This document shows, one piece after another, positions 1 to 7,897 of a stretch of 64,000 nucleotides of DNA. Position 1 is the first letter of the stretch; the number at the start of each line of letters is the position of its first letter. The DNA is from DASPSR01 sp035516175 (lineage in GTDB: Bacteria; Nitrospirota; UBA9217), in assembly GCA_035516175.1 (NCBI GenBank), contig DATJAO010000063.1, forward strand, positions 7,146 through 71,145, written 5' to 3'. Position numbers and translations under genes: made by a program. The notes under the pieces were generated by a model. It saw only the letters and a list, made by a program, of their open reading frames with translations, was not told where the DNA came from and ran no database searches.

Positions 1-86
1 TGCCAGTGGACCGAAAGGTCCGCAGGCGACGAACGTTGCAAAGCTATAAAATTCTGAAGCATCTTACTAGGAGAACCTATACAAGC
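1..86 (+). ncRNA. possible 3' part of a structured RNA leader, cut by the window edge
   Basis: The first bases form a perfect GGACC-GAAA-GGTCC hairpin with a GNRA tetraloop (8-21), followed by a purine-rich stretch and then directly by a strong terminator. No plus-strand coding frame follows, so the RNA appears to end here. A conserved tetraloop hairpin just before a terminator suggests a small RNA or riboswitch whose 5' part lies outside the window. I compared it mentally with c-di-GMP, cobalamin and SAM riboswitches and could not make it fit any of them. Confidence 0.25.
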
Positions 87-116
87 CCCGGTTGTTGAAA
101 AACAACCGGGTTTTTT
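87..116 (+). terminator. rho-independent terminator
   Basis: A perfect 10-bp stem (87-96 with 101-110) closes a GAAA loop and is followed by six T. The T-run is only on the plus strand, so it ends a transcript entering from the left edge. It does not serve the minus-strand TPR gene that ends at 181. Confidence 0.85.
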
Positions 117-180
117 ATTTTCCATGGCTGAGAGAGTGGATAGATAACAGTGGTAATGAAGTTGGACCATCGACCATTGA

Positions 181-747
181 TCAGTTAGCGGTGACGGGAA
201 TGTTGCCTATGTTCCTGACCTTGTCGGTTGCTTTGAACGGTGGCGCGGGCTGTGACGGGGCACCAACCTCTGACTGCTGCTGGGGTGTCGGCGCAGCGGG
301 TTGGGTCGGTTGCAGTTCATTTGGTGTCTGCTGCGGAGACGCTTCGGGTGCCGGGACTTGCGGGTTCTCGGTATTTTTTTGTTCCGGTTTCTGTGGTAAG
401 GGTTTTGCCGGCCACAATCTGGTCGGAGTGAAGTTCGGGTCCAGCTCGTAGGCCTGCTCAAAATTCTCCATGGCCTTCTTTCTGCTCTCTCCGTCGCCCT
501 TCCTTCCCTTCATGTAGTATGCGTATCCCAGGTAGTAAAAAGCCTCAGCTTCAGGATAGGTTGAGGCTGATTTTTCTAATTCGTCAATGGCAGCGTCATA
601 TTGTTTTGCCTTGAGGTGTGCGATGCCTTTTGCCATGTGTTCTGCCGCCGTCTTAGCGTCGAAGAGCTCGTCCGCCGCATAGCTCACTATCTGTGTCCCC
701 ATTATTATGGCCGTAATGAGCAGCGCCATGATTAGTGATTTCCGCAT
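181..747 (-). CDS. secreted tetratricopeptide-repeat protein
   Basis: 188 aa. Residues 1-24 are a cleavable signal peptide (basic start, hydrophobic core ending SYAA). Residues about 33-110 hold TPR-like helices, including the pattern AIDELEKSASTYPEAEAFYY and a second unit ending in YELDPNF. Residues about 115-175 are a Pro/Gln/Ala-rich linker-like tail. A strong Shine-Dalgarno (AGGAGG) lies just upstream of the ATG, and a sigma70-type promoter lies at 780-809. TPR proteins of this kind act as periplasmic scaffolds; no partner can be named from the context. It is transcribed away from the rhodanese gene cluster. Confidence 0.85.
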   Translation of the reverse strand: MRKSLIMALLITAIIMGTQIVSYAADELFDAKTAAEHMAKGIAHLKAKQYDAAIDELEKSASTYPEAEAFYYLGYAYYMKGRKGDGESRKKAMENFEQAYELDPNFTPTRLWPAKPLPQKPEQKNTENPQVPAPEASPQQTPNELQPTQPAAPTPQQQSEVGAPSQPAPPFKATDKVRNIGNIPVTAN

Positions 748-779
748 CGAGTCCTCCTGAAATGACAGCTTTTCCTCTT

Positions 780-809
780 ACCATATCACAGGGTTGTAAT
801 TGATGTCAA
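780..809 (-). promoter_or_regulatory. sigma70-type promoter for the TPR gene
   Basis: On the minus strand a TTGACA box (804-809) and a TATGGT box (780-785) are separated by 18 bases. The predicted start near 773 gives a leader of about 25 bases before the ATG at 747. Confidence 0.6.
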
Positions 810-994
810 CAGGACTGTCGCTCTCCCTGAGAGTAAAAGTACAAATTTGTCGAATGCTAAATATAAGGAATTTCAAAGGGGAAAAATCTTTTTCTTCGGG
901 ACGAACGCTTCCCATCCGACAAAATTTTCCGCTTGTTTCTTCTAGAATATTCCTGATTAACTAACAATTTGTTTAAAAACAAAATGTTATAGAT

Positions 995-1010
995 TTGGCA
1001 CACGATTTGA
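995..1010 (+). promoter_or_regulatory. sigma54 (RpoN) -24/-12 promoter
   Basis: The sequence TTGGCAC-ACGAT-TTGA matches the RpoN consensus TGGCAC-N5-TTGC at all but the last base, with correct spacing. Transcription would start near 1021, about 140 bases upstream of the rhodanese gene. The AT-rich region upstream (about 940-990) could hold an enhancer or IHF site, but no clear enhancer-binding-protein site was seen. Confidence 0.6.
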
Positions 1011-1032
1011 AATATAAATCCAGAGAGTGATT

Positions 1033-1096
1033 AATGGGCACTGTCTTCGCCCTTATCCTCCCTGCCTCGGAGGAATTACCCATGACAGTGTCCATT
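1033..1096 (+). promoter_or_regulatory. long two-tier stem-loop in the rhodanese leader
   Basis: A 13-bp inverted repeat (1033-1045 with 1084-1096, one G-T pair) encloses a second 6-bp stem (1056-1061 with 1069-1074). It lies wholly inside the predicted 5' leader made from the sigma54 promoter. There is no T-run, so it is not a simple terminator. It could stabilise the mRNA, bind a regulator or be a small RNA element; function unknown. Confidence 0.45.
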
Positions 1097-1158
1097 GTTC
1101 GAGGTTCTTAAAAATCTCCGATCGGATAACGGGGTGAAGTGAGGAGTAGGAGGAGACA

Positions 1159-1494
1159 ATGTTTTTTAATACGCTTAGCTGTCAGAACATCGGTCCAGAG
1201 GAGCTGACCGAAAAGATGAAATCAGGTGAGGATTTCTTTCTCCTCGATGTGCGGACACCAACAGAGCATGCAGCACAGGCAATCGAAGGGTCATCCCTAA
1301 TCCCGCTTCAGGAGCTCGGGGGCAGGATCGATGAACTCCCCCGGGACAAGGACATCGTTGTGTACTGCAGAGTAGGAAATCGAAGCGCTTATGCCTGTGC
1401 GCATCTCGCACGGATGGGATATAACGTAAAGAACCTTGAAGGCGGAATCATGCTATGGAATATGTCTGGAAACGTCTTGATGACGGGGGCGTAA
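1159..1494 (+). CDS. single-domain rhodanese (thiosulfate sulfurtransferase family)
   Basis: 111 aa, the usual size of a stand-alone rhodanese domain. The active-site loop reads VVYCRVGNRS, with the catalytic Cys carrying the persulfide; LLDVRTPTEH is the usual first conserved block and NLEGGIMLWN the last. There is no signal peptide, so it should be cytoplasmic. The start is fixed by an AGGAGGAGA Shine-Dalgarno. It is preceded by a sigma54-type promoter and followed by remains of a TolC-like gene, a CBS protein and a broken DUF2892 gene. Rhodanese and DUF2892 are fused in YgaP-type proteins, so the pair may once have worked together at the membrane. Confidence 0.9.
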   Translation: MFFNTLSCQNIGPEELTEKMKSGEDFFLLDVRTPTEHAAQAIEGSSLIPLQELGGRIDELPRDKDIVVYCRVGNRSAYACAHLARMGYNVKNLEGGIMLWNMSGNVLMTGA

Positions 1495-1894
1495 CGAAGA
1501 AAGCGAGGAATCGTAAAATTACTTTTTTTATCATCTACATCTTGCTAATCTTCGTTCTCACTCTTGCAGTGGCGGTTTACAGCTACGCTGCCAAGAGCCT
1601 CACCCTTGAGGATGCTGTCGAGATGGCACAGCGGAACAATCCCCGGATCAAGACATCGGATGATCAGGTTGAAGATGCCGACTCGGGCGTGCTTCGCTGT
1701 GCATCAGTATTGCTTCCGAAGGTGACGCTCTCCGAGTCCTGGAGCAAGGCAGCAACCCACTCATGGGGCCTGGCACCAACCTGAACCAGGAGAATGTGAC
1801 GCCGTTCACGGGCTGCTAGACGAAAGAGTACTGCAAGGTCGCACTCCCGTCGATCGAGACGAGGGCGAAGAATGAAAAAATCTTTCGAAATTAA
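1455..1894 (+). pseudogene. decayed outer-membrane efflux protein (TolC family) fragment
   Basis: The readable start has a hydrophobic segment, then SLTLEDAVEMAQRNNPRIKT and VLLPKVTLSESWS, the typical N-terminus of TolC-family channels. After SESWS the frame shifts: another frame continues NPLMGPGTNLNQENVTP, also typical of the family, before a TAG. Only roughly the first quarter of a TolC protein (usually more than 400 aa) remains. The residue run after the TAG is not recognisable. The candidate ATG at 1455 overlaps the rhodanese gene and is not a convincing start. Confidence 0.7.
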
Positions 1895-1917
1895 AAAATG
1901 CAAGGAGGTAAAAGAGA

Positions 1918-2346
1918 ATGGGAATCTGTGCATGGCATATCATGCGGGAGAAGATCAGTGCGCGGCCCGATGCAACGGCACGTGAGGTGGCAATGAAGAT
2001 CATCTCATCGGGTCTGGCCGCGATGCCGGTCGTGGACGACACCCATGAGATCCTGGGTGTTGTGTCGGAGAACGCTATTCTTGACGCGATTCGGGAAGAC
2101 CAGGACCTGGAAAACATTCTGGCGTCAACGATCATGGTGCCTGCGCCGGTCATAGCTGATGCAGGCACATCGACTGACGAGCTCATTAAGCTGCTCCTAA
2201 AGAGCTGCTGCTCCGTCGTCATGGTAGTTAAGGACAAGAAGTATGTGGGTGTAGTGAGCAGACACATGCTGATGGATATCTTCACCTCCCCCCACTATGC
2301 GCGGTTCGCTGCAAAGGAGCGGCAGGCCCCGTTTGCGTGCAAATAA
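1918..2346 (+). CDS. CBS-domain-pair protein
   Basis: 142 aa with two tandem CBS motifs: ATAREVAMKIISSGLAAMPV with ILGVVSENAI, and TDELIKLLLKSCCSVVMVV with YVGVVSRHML. CBS pairs bind adenosine nucleotides or other small ligands. No effector domain is attached, so it probably acts through a partner protein. A good AAGGAGGT ribosome site lies 9 bases before the ATG. The opening 'CAWHIMRE' resembles the usual start of stand-alone CBS proteins. The gene is intact although its neighbours on both sides are broken. Confidence 0.85.
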   Translation: MGICAWHIMREKISARPDATAREVAMKIISSGLAAMPVVDDTHEILGVVSENAILDAIREDQDLENILASTIMVPAPVIADAGTSTDELIKLLLKSCCSVVMVVKDKKYVGVVSRHMLMDIFTSPHYARFAAKERQAPFACK

Positions 2347-2459
2347 TAAAAGCAAAGGCAAGGGCATCAAGCAGGGGTCAAAAAATCATAGGCCTGAAAG
2401 CTTTTTACGTCCTGGTACCTGGCCCATGCGACTCTTTTATAACCAGGAGAAAAGAGTAA

Positions 2460-2677
2460 ATCGCAAACACAAAAACGTGGTCTCTTGAAAGGCTCGTCCG
2501 GCTATTGGCCGGGGTTCTCGTGTCCGGGAGCGTGCTCTTCGGTCACTTCGTGCACCCGGGGAGGTTCATATTTCAGGCTTTGTGGGCCTCGTGCTCGCGA
2601 TTTTTGCCTTGACAGGCCTCTATCCGGTGAGTATTATACTGTACGTTTTTGGCGCGATGGAGCATTATAAATTTTAA
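2460..2677 (+). pseudogene. frameshifted DUF2892 (YgaP-like) transmembrane protein
   Basis: From about 2460 one frame reads TWSLERLVRLLAGVLVSGSV and on to FIFQA at about 2577. The reading then moves to another frame at 2579, FVGLVLAIFALTGLYPVSII, ending at a stop at 2675. Together they make a complete two-helix DUF2892 domain (pattern ER-VR--AG plus GL-L---A-TG). The expected start position is ATC behind a GGAG site, so start and frame both look damaged. An indel in the sequencing could explain the frame break but not the start. Confidence 0.65.
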
Positions 2678-2712
2678 TGTTATGGAGCCGGTGCTAGAAG
2701 GGAGTTCATACC

Positions 2713-2913
2713 ATGCCGTTTTACGAATATATATGTGAGGCCTGTGGCAAGGATTTTGTGCTGCTGCAGTCACTGACAGCCAAGGCGGAAGATACGGTCT
2801 GCCCATATTGCAATGAGAAGAAAGCCAAAAAAATGGTTTCCAAGTTCTCTTCTTATGGTTCAGGCGAGCACGCAAGCTGCGGCACAGGGGGGCATTCCTG
2901 GGGCGGAGGCTGA
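2713..2913 (+). CDS. FmdB-family zinc-ribbon protein
   Basis: 66 aa. It begins MPFYEYICEACGKDF, the characteristic FmdB/CxxC_CxxC_SSSS opening, and has a second pair CPYC, which together form a zinc ribbon. The Ser/Gly/His-rich tail ends in SCGTGGHSWGGG. Such proteins are proposed regulators, but the role of this one is unknown. A terminator follows at 2959-2994. Confidence 0.85.
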   Translation: MPFYEYICEACGKDFVLLQSLTAKAEDTVCPYCNEKKAKKMVSKFSSYGSGEHASCGTGGHSWGGG

Positions 2914-2958
2914 GGCGTATAAGCGGATCTGCCGGGTGCAGATCTTAAAATTGTATGG

Positions 2959-2994
2959 AAGGCCTGAGAGTCGGTATGATTCTCAGGCCTTTTT
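2959..2994 (+). terminator. rho-independent terminator after the FmdB gene
   Basis: AAGGCCTGAGA (from 2959) pairs with TCTCAGGCCTT (from 2981), followed by further T. It ends the cluster that begins at the sigma54 promoter. Confidence 0.8.
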
Positions 2995-3135
2995 GTGCAT
3001 GCGAACAAGTTCTAAGCTCGAAGCACGGGACCATAGATATTTTTTTTAAGTCCGTGTGCCAGAATGCTTTAAAATCTATATATTCGACATTTTCTAAAGA
3101 CAAGGATTTCAGAATCAGAGATCATCTTAACTATT

Positions 3136-4056
3136 ATGCCCAACGTTTCCCTTCGTACATTTCTCCATCCCCGTTACTGGTATGCATGGCCGGTTCTTGC
3201 GCTTATGCATATCTTGAGCTGGCTGCCAAGCTGCGTACTTTGGGTACTGGGAAACGCGCTCGGCGGTTTTTTCTATCTCTTCCCCTCTCCAGCGCGCCGC
3301 GTTGCCGTCAGAAATCTAGAGCTCTGCTTCCCGGAGATGGATCAACGGGAACGCCGGCGGCTGCTCCGTCGCCATTTCCGGCTCAGCGGTTTTGCCGTCG
3401 TGAGCCTCAGTGTCGCCTGGTGGGCGCCTCAGTGGCGGGTCAAACGGTTCGTCGCACTGCGTAATCGTAACCTACTAGACGAAACGCTTAAAAGCGGAAA
3501 GAACATTATTTTGCTTACCCCCCATTTTATCGGACTCGACATAGGTGGTTCGCGCCTGACCGTTGAAGGTAACTTCGTGAGCATGTACCGGAAATCCAGA
3601 AATCCCTTTTTTGAGTACCTGTTCCAGAGGCGCAGCCGGTTCGGTGCACCGGTGGTGGAACGGATGGCCAGTTTGAAATCGCTCATCAAGTATATTCGCG
3701 AGGGCTGGCCGTTCTATTACCTGCCGGACCAGGACCTGGGCGAACGCGCAAGCGTGTTCGTTCCCTTCTTCGGTGTTCCCGCAGCAACCGTGACCGCTCT
3801 CAGCCGCATTGCCCAAAGCACGAATGCGGCAGTCCTCCCCTGCATCACCCGCATGCTGTCCTGGGGCCGGGGCTACGAGATATGTTTGTATCCTCCCATG
3901 CAAGATTTCCCGAGCGAAGACCCCTTGGACGATGCTAAACGGATGAACGAGGAGGTCGAGAAGTGGGTCCGCGAGATGCCGGAGCAGTACATGTGGTCCT
4001 ACCGGCGCTTCAAGACCCGTCCGAACAACGAGCCATCCCTCTATAATAAACAATAG
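3136..4056 (+). CDS. lipid A biosynthesis acyltransferase family (LpxL/HtrB-like)
   Basis: 306 aa, the normal length for this inner-membrane acyltransferase family, with an N-terminal membrane anchor (about 15-50). The catalytic HX4D motif is present as HFIGLD, and later family blocks are seen: WPFYYLPDQDLG, VFVPFFGVPAATVTALSR and the C-terminal MPEQYMWSYRRFKTRP. The known reaction is transfer of a secondary acyl chain from acyl-ACP to a Kdo-lipid A precursor. Family members can also acylate other lipids, so the exact acceptor is inferred. It stands alone, without other LPS genes nearby. Confidence 0.88.
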   Translation: MPNVSLRTFLHPRYWYAWPVLALMHILSWLPSCVLWVLGNALGGFFYLFPSPARRVAVRNLELCFPEMDQRERRRLLRRHFRLSGFAVVSLSVAWWAPQWRVKRFVALRNRNLLDETLKSGKNIILLTPHFIGLDIGGSRLTVEGNFVSMYRKSRNPFFEYLFQRRSRFGAPVVERMASLKSLIKYIREGWPFYYLPDQDLGERASVFVPFFGVPAATVTALSRIAQSTNAAVLPCITRMLSWGRGYEICLYPPMQDFPSEDPLDDAKRMNEEVEKWVREMPEQYMWSYRRFKTRPNNEPSLYNKQ

Positions 4057-4218
4057 GACTGCACGTCGAAGAAGTCCGCGGAGATGGCAGACACATATTG
4101 GAGCCCTGAACCCCTGTCACCAACAAAACCGAGGATGCAGACTGAGAGAACAAAGGCGCTCGGACCTTTTGTTTTATAGTTTGTATCCTGTATCCTAAAT
4201 CGTGTATCATAGCAAATC

Positions 4219-4944
4219 ATGAGTGCCTGGAAATTCCTTGATACAGGCCCCAACATCGGTGCGTACAACATGGCCCTTGACGAGGAACTGCTTGCGCGGG
4301 CTCAGGCAGGGGATGCCATGCCAGTGCTCCGGTTCTACGGATGGACACCCCCTGCAGTCTCGCTCGGCAGGTTTCAGAAGATCGAGAATGCGGTGAATGC
4401 CGATGCCTGCAAACGGCTCGGTTTTGACATCGTGCGCCGGATCACCGGTGGCCGCGCCGTACTCCATCATCACGAACTCACCTACAGCATCATCTCACGT
4501 ACGGACAACCCGCTCTTCCCTCCCGACGTTCTTGGCACGTACAAAATTATTGCCGCCGGCCTTCTCGCCGGGCTTAGGAATCTCGGGGTCCATGCGGATA
4601 TGGTCTCGCGTTCGGACCGTCACGCTGCGCTAGTAAAAAAAGAAACGAAAGACCCTGCCTGTTTTTCTTCCCCCTCGTGGTATGAGATTCTGGTTCAGGG
4701 GAAAAAGATCGTTGGCAGTGCACAACGCAGAGTAACCGGCGCTTTTCTCCAGCACGGCTCCATTCTCATCGGTTATGATCCATCACTCGAAGCTCAGGTC
4801 ATTCACGGCAGCGGCACACTTGAGGCCATTACCTGCATCGAACGGGAACTCGGCAGGGATGTCACCCTTGAGGAAGTGAAGCATGCGTTCAAAGAGGGAT
4901 TTGCTCAAGCGCTCGGGATAATGTTTGTAGAGGCGTTATCATGA
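4219..4944 (+). CDS. lipM: octanoyl/lipoate-protein transferase (LipM/LplA family)
   Basis: 241 aa of the BPL/LplA/LipB fold. The signature RRITGGRAVLHHHELTYS is the lipoate-binding loop. The motif ACFSSPSWYEI contains the Cys that acts as acyl acceptor in LipM-type octanoyltransferases, and GKKIVGSAQRR carries the conserved Lys. LipM moves octanoate from ACP to a lipoyl domain such as GcvH; a lipoate ligase is the alternative, since these subfamilies are close. No good Shine-Dalgarno precedes the ATG, which lies just after short GTATCC repeats. Confidence 0.75.
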   Translation: MSAWKFLDTGPNIGAYNMALDEELLARAQAGDAMPVLRFYGWTPPAVSLGRFQKIENAVNADACKRLGFDIVRRITGGRAVLHHHELTYSIISRTDNPLFPPDVLGTYKIIAAGLLAGLRNLGVHADMVSRSDRHAALVKKETKDPACFSSPSWYEILVQGKKIVGSAQRRVTGAFLQHGSILIGYDPSLEAQVIHGSGTLEAITCIERELGRDVTLEEVKHAFKEGFAQALGIMFVEALS

Positions 4945-5042
4945 TTTTATAGAAATGCTCAGATGCGCGGTTTCGCGATAAACGCAGGTTTTCTTTAGGT
5001 AAAAAATCGTGTCGCTTAGAAGCGCTTTCTTTATGGCAGCTA

Positions 5043-6014
5043 CTAGATATGGTTTCTGAGCATGAGCTCAATAGGGTGGGGGTTAAGGTAATACTGCTTC
5101 TTGAGATATTCCACGTTGTATTTCCTCACATAGTGCTGCAGCAGAGTAAGGGGAACGATTAGCGGCACCAGTCCTCTGTGATAACTTTCGATGACCTCCT
5201 GAAGTTCCTGTTTTTCATCCGACGTAAGTCGCTTCTTGAAGTATCCTGTCATATGCTGAAGCACGTTAGTATTCTTCTTTGCCGTTGCAATGAGCCGTAG
5301 CCCTTCCATCAGGGCGGTGATGTACTTTTCATGAAGCGCCTCGCGATGATATCTCTTCGATTCAGCCACCAGATTTCCGAGCGCAGCGTAGTGCTTCGGA
5401 CTGTGGGCAAGAGTGAGCAGTTTGTTCATGGTGTGGAACGAGACCAGGTCTCCCAAGGTGTCTTTCTCCCGCACCTGTTCCTTCCATCGTTTAAACACGA
5501 ATACCCTCTCGATGAAGTTTTCTCTTAGTGCGGGGTTCTGGAGCCGGCCCTCGTCCTCCACCGGGAGAAGGGGAAATCGTTTCATGAAAGCCCCGGCGAA
5601 TATACCGATGCTGCGCCCCTTCAACACGCCTTCCGGCGTGTAGAGTTTTACACCGCGCATGCCTGAACTGGGTGATCTGCTCTTGAACACGAAGCCACAG
5701 AGATCCATCCGTTCGAGCTCAGATAGTTTCTCATTCGTCCATCGAATCATACGGTTCGTATGATCGATGCCCGTATTAACGGTCACGAGGCGCGGCGCGT
5801 CAGGATCACCGACGAGGTGCATGGCATCCCGCGGCACGGGCAGTCCGCTCTCGACTTCGGGGCAGACAGGCACCCACTCGACATATTTGCCGAGGGTGTT
5901 CCTCAGAAAAGGGTCGAGCTTGTGCCCGCCGTCGTAGCGGACCTTTTCGCCGAGGAGGCAGGAGCTGATGCCGAGTTTTATTTTACCATGCATACCCAGT
6001 TTAGAGGGTATCAC
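5043..6014 (-). CDS. DUF523-DUF1722 fusion protein (TudS-like domain plus YbgA-like domain)
   Basis: 323 aa from a GTG, or 316 from the internal ATG at 5993. The N-terminal half is DUF523, the family of the 2-thiouracil desulfurase TudS, whose [4Fe-4S] cluster is held by three Cys. Two are visible, in SSCLLGEKVRYDGG (C19) and CPEVESG (C51). The third position reads SPSSG where TudS-type proteins have SPSCG, so Ser117 replaces a cluster ligand. The C-terminal half (about 190-320) is DUF1722, with motifs FHTMNKLLTLAHSP and ending PHPIELMLRNHI. It is convergent with lipM and its cellular role is not established. Confidence 0.8.
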   Translation of the reverse strand: MIPSKLGMHGKIKLGISSCLLGEKVRYDGGHKLDPFLRNTLGKYVEWVPVCPEVESGLPVPRDAMHLVGDPDAPRLVTVNTGIDHTNRMIRWTNEKLSELERMDLCGFVFKSRSPSSGMRGVKLYTPEGVLKGRSIGIFAGAFMKRFPLLPVEDEGRLQNPALRENFIERVFVFKRWKEQVREKDTLGDLVSFHTMNKLLTLAHSPKHYAALGNLVAESKRYHREALHEKYITALMEGLRLIATAKKNTNVLQHMTGYFKKRLTSDEKQELQEVIESYHRGLVPLIVPLTLLQHYVRKYNVEYLKKQYYLNPHPIELMLRNHI

Positions 6015-6260
6015 AGGACCACCATGAATGCAATGAGTTCCATCAGAGGATGTTGACTCCAGAGTAAATGGCTTATATAATCGAAGTAAATCGAATACAG
6101 GATTTCTCGTCCCGTGTGTGTGATTAAGAGATACTATCGGGAATGGAGGTCTCCCTGTAAAAAAAGAGATTGTTCCACTGCTTTATTCCTCATTTTGTCC
6201 TATTTCTTATTTATTGCGTGCGAATTAAAATGCGGGCGCGTCACGACCAGGGAGGCAACA

Positions 6261-7205
6261 ATGAAGGCGGTCGTTTTCAACAAATATGGCGGAAACGAAG
6301 TGGTGGAGATCAAGGACGTGCCGATGCCGACCTGCGGGCCGGAGGATGTGATGATCAAGGTGTACGCCGCAAGCATCAATCCAGTAGATTGGAAGGTCAG
6401 GTCCGGCCACATCAAGATCATCACGGGGAGCAAATTCCCGAAAATACTCGGGAACGAGTGTGCAGGAGAAGTGACCGAGACTGGCATCCGGGTGAAGAAA
6501 TTCAAAAAGGGAGATCACGTTGTCGGGTGGCCCAGTGTCCGCCGCCTCGGTGCCTTTGCAGAATACACCTGCTCGGGCGAAACGTCGACGTTTCCAAAGT
6601 CCAATAATATAACCTTCGAAGAGTCGACATGCATCCCGATCGCCGGGCTTACCGCGCTCCAGGCTCTTCGGGACAAGGGTCGGATATCTTCGGGCAAGAA
6701 GGTCCTTATCAACGGCGCCTCAGGGGGGGTTGGGCACTTCGCGGTCCAGATCGCGAAGATCTTCGGAGCGGAAGTCACCGGGGTCTGCAGCGAGGCAAAC
6801 GTGGATTTCGTAAAGAACCTGGGTGCTGACAGGGTGATCGATTATACACAACAGGATTTCACCAAAGGCACTGAGCGCTACGATATCATATTCGACGCCG
6901 TGGCCAAGCGCTCCTTCGGAGAGTGTAAGAGCGTGCTCATGCCGAACGGCTGTTACGTCAGCACGCTTCCTTCCCTTTCTGTTGTTGTGAGCCAGTACGG
7001 AACAAGTTTTTTTACCGCCAAGAAGGCCCTGACCATCTGGGTCGCTCCGAATGAGTCTGATCTCGCGTGGATGACCAGTCGGATCGAGACGGGCAAAATC
7101 AAGGTCATGATCAGCATGGTCTATTCCCTCGAACAGGCCAAAGAAGCTCTTGCGCACAGCGAGGCCGGGAAGGCGAGGGGAAAGATCGTGCTCAAAATGA
7201 TATAA
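6261..7205 (+). CDS. zinc-independent MDR-type NAD(P)H:quinone oxidoreductase
   Basis: 314 aa. The start at 6261 is chosen because GGAGG lies 5 bases upstream; the frame is open further 5' but with unlikely sequence. The N-terminal GroES-like fold starts MKAVVFNKYGG, and the nucleotide fold has NGASGGVGHFAVQIAK. The catalytic-zinc Cys/His residues of alcohol dehydrogenases are absent. These enzymes reduce quinones or enones with NADPH. A lipoprotein gene follows 18 bases later, suggesting co-transcription. A second, distinct MDR oxidoreductase lies at 34379. Confidence 0.88.
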   Translation: MKAVVFNKYGGNEVVEIKDVPMPTCGPEDVMIKVYAASINPVDWKVRSGHIKIITGSKFPKILGNECAGEVTETGIRVKKFKKGDHVVGWPSVRRLGAFAEYTCSGETSTFPKSNNITFEESTCIPIAGLTALQALRDKGRISSGKKVLINGASGGVGHFAVQIAKIFGAEVTGVCSEANVDFVKNLGADRVIDYTQQDFTKGTERYDIIFDAVAKRSFGECKSVLMPNGCYVSTLPSLSVVVSQYGTSFFTAKKALTIWVAPNESDLAWMTSRIETGKIKVMISMVYSLEQAKEALAHSEAGKARGKIVLKMI

Positions 7206-7223
7206 GGAAAGGCGGGACGCTAC

Positions 7224-7772
7224 ATGTATGCACGGTTTGGTATCGCAATCGCAGGGATGCTGCTTGTTGCAGCAACAGGGTGCGCACCGGTGAAGTATGA
7301 CTCGCTCCGGCAGCAGGTGCAGCTTCTCACTGATCAGAACGATGTCATCGCGGAGGCAAACAGACTGTTCATCTGCACGGACAACAGGGACTGGCAGTGC
7401 GTAAAGGACGTGTTCGCACCTGAGGTCCTGTTCGATATGACCTCGCTCACAGGAGGCCAGCCGTCAAAGCTTACGCCCCAGCAGATCGTTGACGGCTGGG
7501 ACCAAGGCCTCAAGAACCTCAAGGCAATCCACCACCAGGCCGGCAACTACCAGGTCATGCTCAAAGGAAACGAGGCAGATCTCTTCTGTTACGGCATTGC
7601 GTTCCATTACCTGCCCAACCCGTCGAACCAGAACACGCGGACCTTTGTCGGCAGCTACAATTTTCACCTCATAAGGGCTGATGCCGGCTGGAAGATAGAC
7701 CTGTTCAAATTCAACCTGAAATATATCGACGGTAATAAAGACCTTGGCGCTATAAGCAAGGAAAACAAGTAA
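7224..7772 (+). CDS. NTF2/SnoaL-like lipoprotein
   Basis: 182 aa. The signal sequence ends in the lipobox AATGC, so the mature protein should be lipid-anchored. A short helix follows (about 27-42), then an NTF2-like cone fold (about 43-170) with aromatic-rich strands such as SYNFHLIRADAGWKIDLFKF. NTF2-like domains bind small ligands or act as enzymes; no catalytic pattern is evident. It directly follows the MDR oxidoreductase gene. Confidence 0.75.
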   Translation: MYARFGIAIAGMLLVAATGCAPVKYDSLRQQVQLLTDQNDVIAEANRLFICTDNRDWQCVKDVFAPEVLFDMTSLTGGQPSKLTPQQIVDGWDQGLKNLKAIHHQAGNYQVMLKGNEADLFCYGIAFHYLPNPSNQNTRTFVGSYNFHLIRADAGWKIDLFKFNLKYIDGNKDLGAISKENK

Positions 7773-7897
7773 ATGATGTGAGGTTGCATTTTAGAGAGAG
7801 TTTGCGAACCGATCTTCTTTCCAATAACCTGTTCCATCACCGATCATGCGTCGGTATGGTAAGATAGAAAATCTCTCCGGGGGCTAAGGAGATAATT

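Noticed and set aside
1..86. Cyclic-di-GMP or cobalamin riboswitch
   Set aside because: GNRA hairpin and GCAAAGC are suggestive but spacing and the remaining conserved blocks do not fit.
92..451. Plus-strand open frame rich in Gly/Cys
   Set aside because: Antisense to the TPR gene and reflects its Pro/Ala/Gln codons; starts inside a terminator stem.
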